Source of the DNA: JANMDR01 sp031376425
Lineage (GTDB): Bacteria > Pseudomonadota > Gammaproteobacteria > Burkholderiales > Usitatibacteraceae
DNA: 10,737 bases
Direction: 5' to 3'
Assembly: GCA_031376425.1 (NCBI GenBank)
Contig: JANMDR010000117.1
Coordinates: 1-10,737 of the forward strand
Shown here: one piece after another, positions 1 to 5,332 of the stretch
Layout of the letters: every line of letters begins with the position of its first letter
Numbering within the stretch: position 1 is the first letter of the stretch
Program-made: the position numbers and the translations under genes
The notes under the pieces: generated by a model
Seen by the model: only the letters and a program-made list of their open reading frames with translations
Databases searched by the model: none
What the model was told of the DNA's origin: nothing

Positions 1-28
1 TAATATTATAAGTGTCACCAGCAAATTC

Positions 29-52
29 GCTGGTAATCACTCTATTACCAGC
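29..52. repeat. 9-bp perfect hairpin
   Basis: GCTGGTAAT (29-37) and ATTACCAGC (44-52) are exact reverse complements around a 6-nt loop. The first arm can instead pair with ACCAGC at 17-22, giving two alternative hairpins that share bases 29-34. The switch-like layout is visible in the sequence; any function is unknown. Confidence 0.6.
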
Positions 53-97
53 AGTAGCAAAACTCGTTACACAATTCGCTTCCCGCATCTGCCGATG

Positions 98-141
98 CTG
101 CACTCTATAATGCAAAGCGAAATGGGCGCAATAGAGTGCAG
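98..141. repeat. 11-bp perfect inverted repeat
   Basis: CTGCACTCTAT (98-108) is the exact reverse complement of ATAGAGTGCAG (131-141). Inside the 22-nt loop, TGC at 111-113 can pair with GCA at 128-130 after a 2-nt bulge. It would form a stable cruciform or RNA hairpin. No T-run follows on either strand. Confidence 0.6.
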
Positions 142-224
142 ATATCCCGCACCACAGCAACGTAATGCTGAAATTAAAGCAGCGGACAGCCTTTCAGTCT
201 TTCCAGCATCGCCCGCAATAGAGA

Positions 225-242
225 AATCATACTTTTATGATT
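225..242 (-). terminator. Possible weak terminator after the exonuclease gene
   Basis: AATCATA (225-231) and TATGATT (236-242) form a 7-bp stem with a 4-nt loop. On the minus strand this lies about 29 nt past the exonuclease stop codon and is followed by a pyrimidine/T-rich stretch (TCTCTATT). The stem is AT-rich, so it would be inefficient as an intrinsic terminator. Confidence 0.35.
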
Positions 243-270
243 CAGCGTGTGCCTTAACTTATGCCTAGAG

Positions 271-915
271 TCATACTATTTCGTGCATCAAATTCAGCCC
301 ATCAAAAACTTTTATTGCCGCATAAGCATCATTAGCAGCGTAAAGCAGTTGTGAATCATTTAATTTCTGCATTGACCAGTTGGTGGTGGAGATGCGTTTT
401 GATTTTCTAAAATACTGTGCAAACACAATTGCCACCGCCGTTTTAACGCCAGTGGTGCCGCGATAACCTTGGCGCTTAAATACCGACACCATATCGAGCA
501 CCTTTTCTACCCTCACGCCAAACTTCGCCAAAATTTGGCCATGATCCGAACCTAAACTAAACCCCACTTTAGTGACTGTTTTTGATTGCAATAGCTCGGC
601 TACGATAGGCCAACATTCTTTGTAACAAAGCTGGAAAATATAGGCACGCTCCAAGGTGGAAAACTGCACGACATGGGGACCTTCACTCACCTCCCCTTTT
701 GCAAAAGTGGGCTTCGACTCAGTATCAAAGCCAACGATACCGGCGGCGTTAATTTCAGCCGCTGCCTGCATAAATTCAACCAAGCTTGTCGGCACAAAAA
801 TGGCCTCTCTCGTCAGCCCAGCAAAGGGGGGTAGCAATAACATTTCTTCTTTTGTAGGCGCAATTTTTTGCTTGGACGGCGCAGTTTGCGCTGGCGTTTC
901 GGTAGGGCTAGTCAT
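271..915 (-). CDS. DEDDy-type 3'-5' exonuclease (RNase D/WRN exonuclease fold)
   Basis: Predicted cytoplasmic 3'-5' exonuclease of the DnaQ-like superfamily that would remove nucleotides from RNA or DNA ends using two metal ions. Numbering from the ATG at 915 (214 aa), all DEDDy positions are visible: Asp64 and Glu66 in the FDTES motif (Exo I), Asp124 in KVGFSLGSDHGQ (Exo II), and Tyr192/Asp196 in YAANDAYA (Exo III). No HRDC domain follows, so this is not full-length RNase D (about 370 aa) but a stand-alone exonuclease domain like the small WRN-exonuclease-type proteins. A TTG at 924 would add three residues; neither start has a clear ribosome binding site, and I prefer the ATG. The first 25-30 residues are Pro/Thr/Lys-rich and probably disordered. 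It lies 83 nt downstream of baeR on the same strand and may be co-transcribed. Substrate is unknown. Confidence 0.85.
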   Translation of the reverse strand: MTSPTETPAQTAPSKQKIAPTKEEMLLLPPFAGLTREAIFVPTSLVEFMQAAAEINAAGIVGFDTESKPTFAKGEVSEGPHVVQFSTLERAYIFQLCYKECWPIVAELLQSKTVTKVGFSLGSDHGQILAKFGVRVEKVLDMVSVFKRQGYRGTTGVKTAVAIVFAQYFRKSKRISTTNWSMQKLNDSQLLYAANDAYAAIKVFDGLNLMHEIV

Positions 916-954
916 TATTGCCAATAGTTTAGGAGTGATAAAGAAATTTGCATT

Positions 955-973
955 AAGCCCTATTCTAAGGCTT
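955..973 (-). other. Hairpin between baeR and the exonuclease gene
   Basis: On the minus strand AAGCC and GGCTT, extended by a G-T and an A-T pair, enclose a 5-nt loop in the gap between the two genes. No uninterrupted T-run follows, only a mixed T-rich stretch further on, so it could be a leaky terminator or mRNA processing element separating the baeSR and exonuclease messages. Confidence 0.25.
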
Positions 974-998
974 TCAGCACTCTATTTACTACCGCGCC

Positions 999-1703
999 CT
1001 ACCACTCAAGCTTATAGCCCATTCCATAGATTGAGCGCAGCCAGTCTTCTTCACCACCTGCTTCGACTATTTTGCGCCGCAAATTTTTTACGTGACTATC
1101 TACCGTGCGGTCACTCACAATGCGGTGATCTACATATAACAAATCCATGAGCTGATTGCGCGAAAACACCCGCCCGACCTGTGCGGCTAAGGTTTGTAAC
1201 AACCTAAACTCTACCGGTGTTAATTCCAACGTCACCCCCGCCACGCTGGCGCTAAAACGTGTTGCATCCAGGGTGATAGGGGCTTGCCGTTTTGCGGTGC
1301 CCGTCGCCGTTAGGTCAACGCTGGTTGTAAAGACGGCGCGACGCAACAGCGCTTTGACCCGCGCTACCACCTCACGCGAGCTAAAGGGTTTACATACATA
1401 ATCGTCTGCACCAAGTTCCAAGCCCAGTAGACGATCAATTTCTTCGACGCGTGCGGTCAACATAATGATGGGCACATTGCTAAAGGCGCGGAGTTCACGA
1501 CATAACGTTAAACCATCTTTACCCGGAAGCATTAAATCCAGCAAAATCACATCCGGCATGTTTTCGCGCACGTTATCAATCACGCGATTGCCGTTATCTA
1601 GATGCAAGGTCAGATAACCTTCGGCGTGTAAATAGTCGCGCAAAATTGCCGCAATCTTGAGCTCATCTTCGACGATGAGTATCGTCTTTGCTAGCGCAGT
1701 CAT
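999..1703 (-). CDS. baeR: OmpR-family response regulator, BaeR-like
   Basis: DNA-binding response regulator of an envelope-stress two-component system, 234 aa (E. coli BaeR is about 240). The receiver domain (about 5-122) has the acidic pocket Glu12/Asp13, phospho-acceptor Asp56 in ILLDLMLPG, Thr83 and Lys105 in CKPF. The stretch EEIDRLLGLELGADDYVCKPFS is nearly the E. coli BaeR sequence as I remember it. A winged-helix Trans_Reg_C domain occupies about 140-233, with LTPVEFRLLQTL, the recognition-helix region SDRTVDSHVKNLRRK, and the terminal wing IYGMGYK. The start overlaps the baeS stop codon (ATGA, 4 nt), so translation is probably coupled; AAAGGTG lies just upstream as a ribosome binding site. 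It is probably phosphorylated by the adjacent kinase and acts at the BaeR-box-like repeats at 3407-3434. The BaeR rather than CpxR or other OmpR assignment rests on these stretches and on gene order. Confidence 0.93.
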   Translation of the reverse strand: MTALAKTILIVEDELKIAAILRDYLHAEGYLTLHLDNGNRVIDNVRENMPDVILLDLMLPGKDGLTLCRELRAFSNVPIIMLTARVEEIDRLLGLELGADDYVCKPFSSREVVARVKALLRRAVFTTSVDLTATGTAKRQAPITLDATRFSASVAGVTLELTPVEFRLLQTLAAQVGRVFSRNQLMDLLYVDHRIVSDRTVDSHVKNLRRKIVEAGGEEDWLRSIYGMGYKLEW

Positions 1704-3322
1704 TGCGCACCTTTGGATGTATCACTAAGCACGGGAATAGTTTCATGACCGCGCACGATAGGCAATGTTAGGGTGATACGCAATCCGCCCAACGGCGAGG
1801 CGCTGGCAGTAATGGCACCGCCATGTGCCTCCGCAATATTTTTACAAATAGCCAAGCCCAAGCCGGCACCACCTTCAGCCCGATTACGCGATGTTTCAAC
1901 GCGAAACAAGCGATCAAAGAGCTTGGGCAATGCTGAGGTAGGCACACCGGGTGCTGAATCATCCATATATATGATTGCTGTATCACCTTCCTTAAGTGTG
2001 GTGATTTTAAATTTACCAGGAACGTCGGTATAGCGTTGGCTATTGGTGAATACATTGGTAAATAGCTGCGTTAGCCGTTGCGCATCGATACGTACGGGTA
2101 AGGCTGTGGCGCTTAAGGCAGTTTCAGTGTCTAATCCAGCCGCTTGAAGATTGCGGCCTAAATCATGCATTATGTCATTAACCATTGTATTCAAATCGCA
2201 GATTTCAAAGCGATATGAGAGCGCACCGGCATCGGAAAGCGCCAATTGATAAAGATCCTCAACCAATGCCATGAGCCTCGTGCATTCTGCTTGCAGCGAT
2301 TCCATCGCCGCTTTATTCATTGGCCGCAAATCGTCTTGCATAAGTTGAATTTCACCGCGCAATATCGCAATTGGCGTACGCAACTCATGCGCCATATCGG
2401 CACCCCAAGAGCGTCGTGCTTCTTGGTTGCGCACTAATGTTTCAGCCAAACGATTGTAATTCAGCGCTAACTCACCGAGCTCATCAGTGCGCGTTGTCGT
2501 AATGCGCTCGCGAAAATCTCCTGCGGCGAGTTGCTGCATGCGCTGACCTAATGTTTTGACCGGTGCCAACAACCAGCGCGCTAACACCAAGGCTGCGAGT
2601 AGCGCTGCCACCAACACACCTAACGCGGCAATGAAGGCATGCTGCGATTGCGATTGCGCAAAGGCCACATCAATATCACTTTCTAACGCTGGTTGCGATG
2701 CGATTAGTAACTGACCCACCAATATGCCATTCGCTAAGATCGGCACGCGAGGCGAATCCATTGGCACCGCAGCATTACCCACGATAGGTCTGCCCGCACC
2801 GTCGAGCAACACTACCCGCGTTTGAATATTAAGCGCATCAATGCGTTGCTGTGGCGGACGACGGCCTTCTCGTGGTGGTGGTGGTGGTCGTTCATCAAAG
2901 CGGGGTGGTACATCTGCTCCGGCGATTGCAGGAGGAGACGGAGGCGGGCGATCAGGGTCACCATCGCCCCTTGGTAGCGGCGGTTGGCCGTTACCGCCGC
3001 GCCCCATTGTTCCGCGAGGCGGTGGGGGGCGGCGCTCACGTTCGTCCTCCGCCGCGTCAACCGTCAATGTAGACTGCCTACCATCAAAAAAACTGGCAAA
3101 CGTACGTGGCCGCGCGTTAACAAAACTCCAATTATCCACTTCTTCGTAGCGCTTCCCCATTGCAGTTGCGGCGGCTTGCGCGCGCGCTGTGGCTTGCTGG
3201 TTAACGTACAACAAAAAATCGCGCTGAAAACTACGCTTTTGCAACAGCGTGAGCGCGAGCAAACCCACCACGCTCAATGCCGCGAAGGTGAGAAATAGTC
3301 TTGCCCAGAGAGGTATGCGCAT
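1700..3322 (-). CDS. baeS: Sensor histidine kinase, BaeS-like, with Pro/Arg-rich periplasmic insert
   Basis: Inner-membrane sensor kinase, 540 aa against about 467 for E. coli BaeS. In order: transmembrane helix about 8-28; periplasmic domain about 29-228; second helix about 229-253; HAMP about 253-305; HisKA with phospho-acceptor His312 in MAHELRTP; N box around Asn427; G1 motif DDSAPGV (454-460); F box KLFDRLFRVE; G2 motif GGAGLGLAI (484-492). The catalytic end, DSAPGV through SRNRAEGGAGLGLAI to EAHGG, is close to E. coli BaeS. The odd part is residues 98-160 of the sensor domain: runs of four and five prolines mixed with Arg, Gly and Asp, likely disordered and exposed in the periplasm. This accounts for most of the extra length. 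Polyproline runs usually need EF-P for translation. No clear ribosome binding site precedes the ATG. It forms an operon with baeR and is divergent from the Spy-like gene. The signal sensed is unknown. Confidence 0.92.
   Translation of the reverse strand: MRIPLWARLFLTFAALSVVGLLALTLLQKRSFQRDFLLYVNQQATARAQAAATAMGKRYEEVDNWSFVNARPRTFASFFDGRQSTLTVDAAEDERERRPPPPRGTMGRGGNGQPPLPRGDGDPDRPPPSPPAIAGADVPPRFDERPPPPPREGRRPPQQRIDALNIQTRVVLLDGAGRPIVGNAAVPMDSPRVPILANGILVGQLLIASQPALESDIDVAFAQSQSQHAFIAALGVLVAALLAALVLARWLLAPVKTLGQRMQQLAAGDFRERITTTRTDELGELALNYNRLAETLVRNQEARRSWGADMAHELRTPIAILRGEIQLMQDDLRPMNKAAMESLQAECTRLMALVEDLYQLALSDAGALSYRFEICDLNTMVNDIMHDLGRNLQAAGLDTETALSATALPVRIDAQRLTQLFTNVFTNSQRYTDVPGKFKITTLKEGDTAIIYMDDSAPGVPTSALPKLFDRLFRVETSRNRAEGGAGLGLAICKNIAEAHGGAITASASPLGGLRITLTLPIVRGHETIPVLSDTSKGAQ
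2872..2888. repeat. GTG triplet microsatellite inside baeS
   Basis: An uninterrupted 17-base GTG/GGT tract on the plus strand encodes the five-proline run (residues 146-150) of the kinase on the minus strand. Because the unit is three bases, slippage would change proline number without breaking the frame. Confidence 0.7.
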
Positions 3323-3351
3323 CGTGACTTTGTTATTGAGGAGTTTCCACG

Positions 3352-3390
3352 CCGTTTAACTACACCTTACTAGGTTTGCACACTAAACGG
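3352..3390. repeat. Spaced inverted repeat upstream of baeS
   Basis: CCGTTTA (3352-3358) and TAAACGG (3384-3390) are exact reverse complements separated by 25 bp, about three helical turns centre to centre. It could be a pair of operator half-sites or a loose hairpin in the baeS leader. Confidence 0.35.
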
Positions 3391-3406
3391 AATCTTCAAA
3401 AAGATA

Positions 3407-3434
3407 TTCTCCATAATTTCTCCTTAATTTCTGC
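3407..3434 (+). promoter_or_regulatory. Tandem BaeR-box-like direct repeats
   Basis: TTCTCCATAATT (3407-3418) and TTCTCCTTAATT (3418-3429) differ at one base and are offset by exactly 11 bp; a third partial copy, TTCTGC, starts at 3429. The first copy matches 12 consecutive bases of the published E. coli BaeR box TTTTTCTCCATDATTGGC (from memory). Direct repeats at a 10-11 bp step are the usual binding arrangement for OmpR-family dimers. Placement between baeSR and a spy-like gene, a known E. coli BaeR target, supports the call. Binding itself is inferred. Confidence 0.72.
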
Positions 3435-3448
3435 GCAGTGACTACGCA
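3432..3448. promoter_or_regulatory. 17-bp dyad in the Spy-like promoter region
   Basis: TGCGCAGT (3432-3439) and ACTACGCA (3441-3448) flank a single central G and match as reverse complements at 7 of 8 positions. The dyad abuts the BaeR-like repeats and lies about 80 bp upstream of the Spy-like ATG. It could be an operator for a second regulator or, if transcribed, a small hairpin. Confidence 0.4.
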
Positions 3449-3526
3449 TTGCCCGATTATTCTCAACTCATAGCGCTAATCACACTGCATCAAGCCCACA
3501 ATTCTGATCAATTTTCGGAGTCCATC

Positions 3527-3958
3527 ATGTTCAACTTCAACACCTGCAGCGCACTGGCTAAATCAAGCTTGGCATTGACGCTAGCGGCTAGCATCTATGG
3601 TATTTCGATCACAAGTGCTATCGCACAACCACAACCGAACGGACGGGCTAAAGAACCAATGGGTCAGCCCGGCTCACCACCGCCAGCTAGTCATCACGCC
3701 GAAAAAACAATGGAACTACTCAGCAGCCTCAAGCTGAACGCCCAACAATCCAAGGCAGTGAAGACGATATTAGAAGAGGAGCAAAAAGCTGCCGAGGAAT
3801 TGCGAAAAGCGATGCGCGCAAAAAACGATGCGCTTCACGCAGCAACGAAACAAAAGCTTGCAAAAATTCTCAACGCGGAGCAACTAGGCCGCTACGAGGA
3901 GTTTAAGCAGGCTAACCGGCCACCCCGTCCGCAGGGCGAGCCACCACGGCGCGATTAA
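3527..3958 (+). CDS. Spy/LTXXQ-like small periplasmic stress protein
   Basis: Small exported protein, 143 aa, resembling the Spy/CpxP/LTXXQ group of periplasmic chaperones and stress sensors. A Sec signal peptide covers about 1-33 with a likely cut at SAIA|QP. A short Pro/Gly-rich linker with a His pair (56-57) follows, then a highly charged helical region about 58-130. Two LTXXQ-like motifs sit at its ends: LKLNAQQ (68-74) and LNAEQLGRYEEF (115-126). The tail, RPPRPQGEPPRRD, is Pro/Arg-rich. I chose the ATG at 3527 over an upstream TTG at 3449 because CGGAG lies 6 nt before it and the signal peptide then begins at residue 1. It is divergent from baeSR behind BaeR-like repeats; in E. coli, spy is a direct BaeR and CpxR target. 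The DHOR gene follows 56 nt downstream, probably in the same operon. Family membership rests on length, composition and the two motifs, so it is less certain than the domain calls elsewhere. Confidence 0.75.
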   Translation: MFNFNTCSALAKSSLALTLAASIYGISITSAIAQPQPNGRAKEPMGQPGSPPPASHHAEKTMELLSSLKLNAQQSKAVKTILEEEQKAAEELRKAMRAKNDALHAATKQKLAKILNAEQLGRYEEFKQANRPPRPQGEPPRRD

Positions 3959-3959
3959 T

Positions 3960-3971
3960 CATTTGCAAATG
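3960..3971. repeat. 12-bp perfect palindrome between the Spy-like and DHOR genes
   Basis: CATTTGCAAATG is its own reverse complement and starts 2 bases after the Spy-like stop codon. With no loop it is more plausible as a protein site than as an RNA hairpin. It may be chance in AT-rich spacer. Confidence 0.3.
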
Positions 3972-4014
3972 CTAAAAATGCAAACCCACAAACTCACGTT
4001 TTCAGGAGAAACGC

Positions 4015-5325
4015 ATGAAACGTCATATCAAAAAATTGTATCAAGGTAAGAAGGTAATATTACGCACGGCAATTGTCGTGTCAATACTTGCTGGCGCCAC
4101 TGCTATTGCCCAGTTTGTACCACCACCTAACGCGCCACGGCTGCCTACACCACCACCCGCACCACCTACCCTACCTACCCCACCTGCGCCGCCCGCACAA
4201 CCTCCTAGTGCGCCGCAGACACCTGCAGCGCTTCAAGGATTCGGGCAAGCGCTAAGCGGGCTTTCCGATAAGCTCATGGCGGCGTTTCAAGAAGGCCGTC
4301 AAGAGTTTGTAAATGTCGAGACACCAGAAGGGGGACTTGGCCCAATATTTAATGGCAGGTCTTGCGCTGAGTGTCACTCTGCACCCGCTGTTGGCGGTGG
4401 CAGCAATACCACCGTCACCCGCTTCGGGCGCGTTGAAAATGATAAATTTGATCCCTTAGAATCATTGGGTGGCTCATTGCTGCAGCGCTTCGCCGTCAAT
4501 CCCGCCGTACGCGAAACCATTCCCCATGAAGCCAACGTAGTAGCGCAACGCATATCTACACCGCTATTTGGTTTAGGCTTGATTGAAGCTATTCCCGATA
4601 GCACCTTGATTCAAAATGGCAGCATTGTCAAACCAGATGGTGTACGTGGACGTGCGGCGGAAGTGATCGACATTACCACCGGTGAAAAACGCGTTGGCCG
4701 ATTCGGCTGGAAATCACAGTTAGCTTCCATTCTCGCGTTTTCAGCCGACGCCTATAGCAATGAAATGGGCATTACCAATCGCTTCTTCCCTAAGGAGAAT
4801 GCACCAAATGGCGATCAGGCATTGCTAGCCAGATTCAAGCGCACTGTAGACCCAGAAGATGTACTGGATACCGACGGGCGTGGTGACATTGATTTGGTTG
4901 CCGACTATATGCGGCTGCTAGCCCCACCGCCGCGTTTACCGATGAATGCGCAAGCGATAGCAGGCGAAGTCTCATTCACGCAATTAGGCTGCGCATCGTG
5001 CCATACCGTCACATTGCACACAGGATTAAATGCAATACCAGCGCTTGATCGCAAGCCGGTAAATCTCTACTCAGATTTACTGTTGCATGACATGGGCAGA
5101 CTTAACGACGGCATCGCCCAATCAAGTGCAACAATGCACGAAATGCGCACTGCCCCACTTTGGGGTTTACGCGCGCGCAATCGGTATTTGCATGATGGCC
5201 GCGCCAATACCGTAGATGCAGCGATTCGTGCGCATGAAGGTGAAGGCACAGTTTCTCGGGATCGTTATAATCGTTTGAATCAGCAGCAACGTCAGCAGTT
5301 ACTGGATTTTTTAGCAACTCTGTAA
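4015..5325 (+). CDS. Secreted di-haem oxidoreductase (DHOR family, putative peroxidase)
   Basis: Periplasmic c-type cytochrome enzyme, 436 aa, of the DHOR/DUF1111 'thiol oxidoreductase' family, distantly related to MauG and CcpA-type di-haem peroxidases. A signal peptide spans about 1-32 (cut near AIA|QF), with a lysine-rich n-region. Residues about 35-70 are a Pro/Ala/Thr-rich linker. Two haem-attachment motifs are clear: CAECH (117-121) and CASCH (326-330). Family-typical stretches follow: LYSDLLLHDMG (351-361) and TAPLWGLRARNRYLHDGRA (379-397), then AHEGEG. A strong ribosome binding site, AGGAGA (4004-4009), lies 5 nt before the ATG. It needs cytochrome c maturation, whose genes are not in this window. 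It follows the Spy-like gene by 56 nt and should share its BaeR-type control. It converges on the potassium channel gene with only 7 bp between stop codons. The substrate is unknown; the peroxidase role is a family inference. Confidence 0.88.
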   Translation: MKRHIKKLYQGKKVILRTAIVVSILAGATAIAQFVPPPNAPRLPTPPPAPPTLPTPPAPPAQPPSAPQTPAALQGFGQALSGLSDKLMAAFQEGRQEFVNVETPEGGLGPIFNGRSCAECHSAPAVGGGSNTTVTRFGRVENDKFDPLESLGGSLLQRFAVNPAVRETIPHEANVVAQRISTPLFGLGLIEAIPDSTLIQNGSIVKPDGVRGRAAEVIDITTGEKRVGRFGWKSQLASILAFSADAYSNEMGITNRFFPKENAPNGDQALLARFKRTVDPEDVLDTDGRGDIDLVADYMRLLAPPPRLPMNAQAIAGEVSFTQLGCASCHTVTLHTGLNAIPALDRKPVNLYSDLLLHDMGRLNDGIAQSSATMHEMRTAPLWGLRARNRYLHDGRANTVDAAIRAHEGEGTVSRDRYNRLNQQQRQQLLDFLATL

Positions 5326-5332
5326 ATTTTAC

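Larger units (their letters stand above)
1..270. other. Intergenic region dense in inverted repeats
   Basis: I see no gene here on either strand. The stretch lies downstream of the exonuclease gene and contains several perfect inverted repeats: 17-22 with 29-34; 29-37 with 44-52 (9 bp, 6-nt loop); 75-81 with 115-121; 85-89 with 94-98; and 98-108 with 131-141 (11 bp, 22-nt loop). Some share an arm, so they are mutually exclusive. No T-run follows the strongest ones, so they are not ordinary intrinsic terminators. The stretch could be a structured RNA, a degenerate intergenic repeat family, or leader sequence for a gene left of the window. Confidence 0.5.
3323..3526. promoter_or_regulatory. Divergent control region between baeS and the Spy-like gene
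   Basis: About 200 bases separate the baeS start (3322) from the Spy-like start (3527). From left to right it holds a spaced inverted repeat (3352-3358 with 3384-3390), tandem BaeR-box-like repeats (3407-3434), a 17-bp dyad (3432-3448), and the Spy-like ribosome binding site CGGAG at 3516-3520. I could not place confident -35/-10 pairs for either direction, which fits promoters dependent on an activator. The BaeR-like repeats lie about 85 bp from baeS and about 100 bp from the Spy-like gene, so they could serve both. Confidence 0.6.

Noticed and set aside
1..270. Integron attC site or tRNA within the hairpin cluster
   Set aside because: I found no paired attC core sites (GTTRRRY/RYYYAAC), no integron cassette layout and no cloverleaf with a TTC loop.
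916..924. TTG start at 924 for the exonuclease
   Set aside because: It adds only three residues, has no better ribosome binding site, and an ATG follows three codons later.
656..1150. 164-codon plus-strand open frame across the exonuclease-baeR junction
   Set aside because: It overlaps two well-supported genes antisense and has no recognisable domain.
2841..3149. Plus-strand Gly/Arg-rich open frames opposite the BaeS sensor domain
   Set aside because: These mirror the proline-rich GC-rich tract of baeS; there is no ribosome binding site or recognisable domain, and the minus-strand frame has full kinase architecture.
3449..3526. Upstream TTG start adding 26 residues to the Spy-like protein
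   Set aside because: The ATG at 3527 has CGGAG 6 nt upstream and begins a normal signal peptide; the extension would bury that peptide and starts next to the BaeR-like repeats and dyad, inside the likely promoter.
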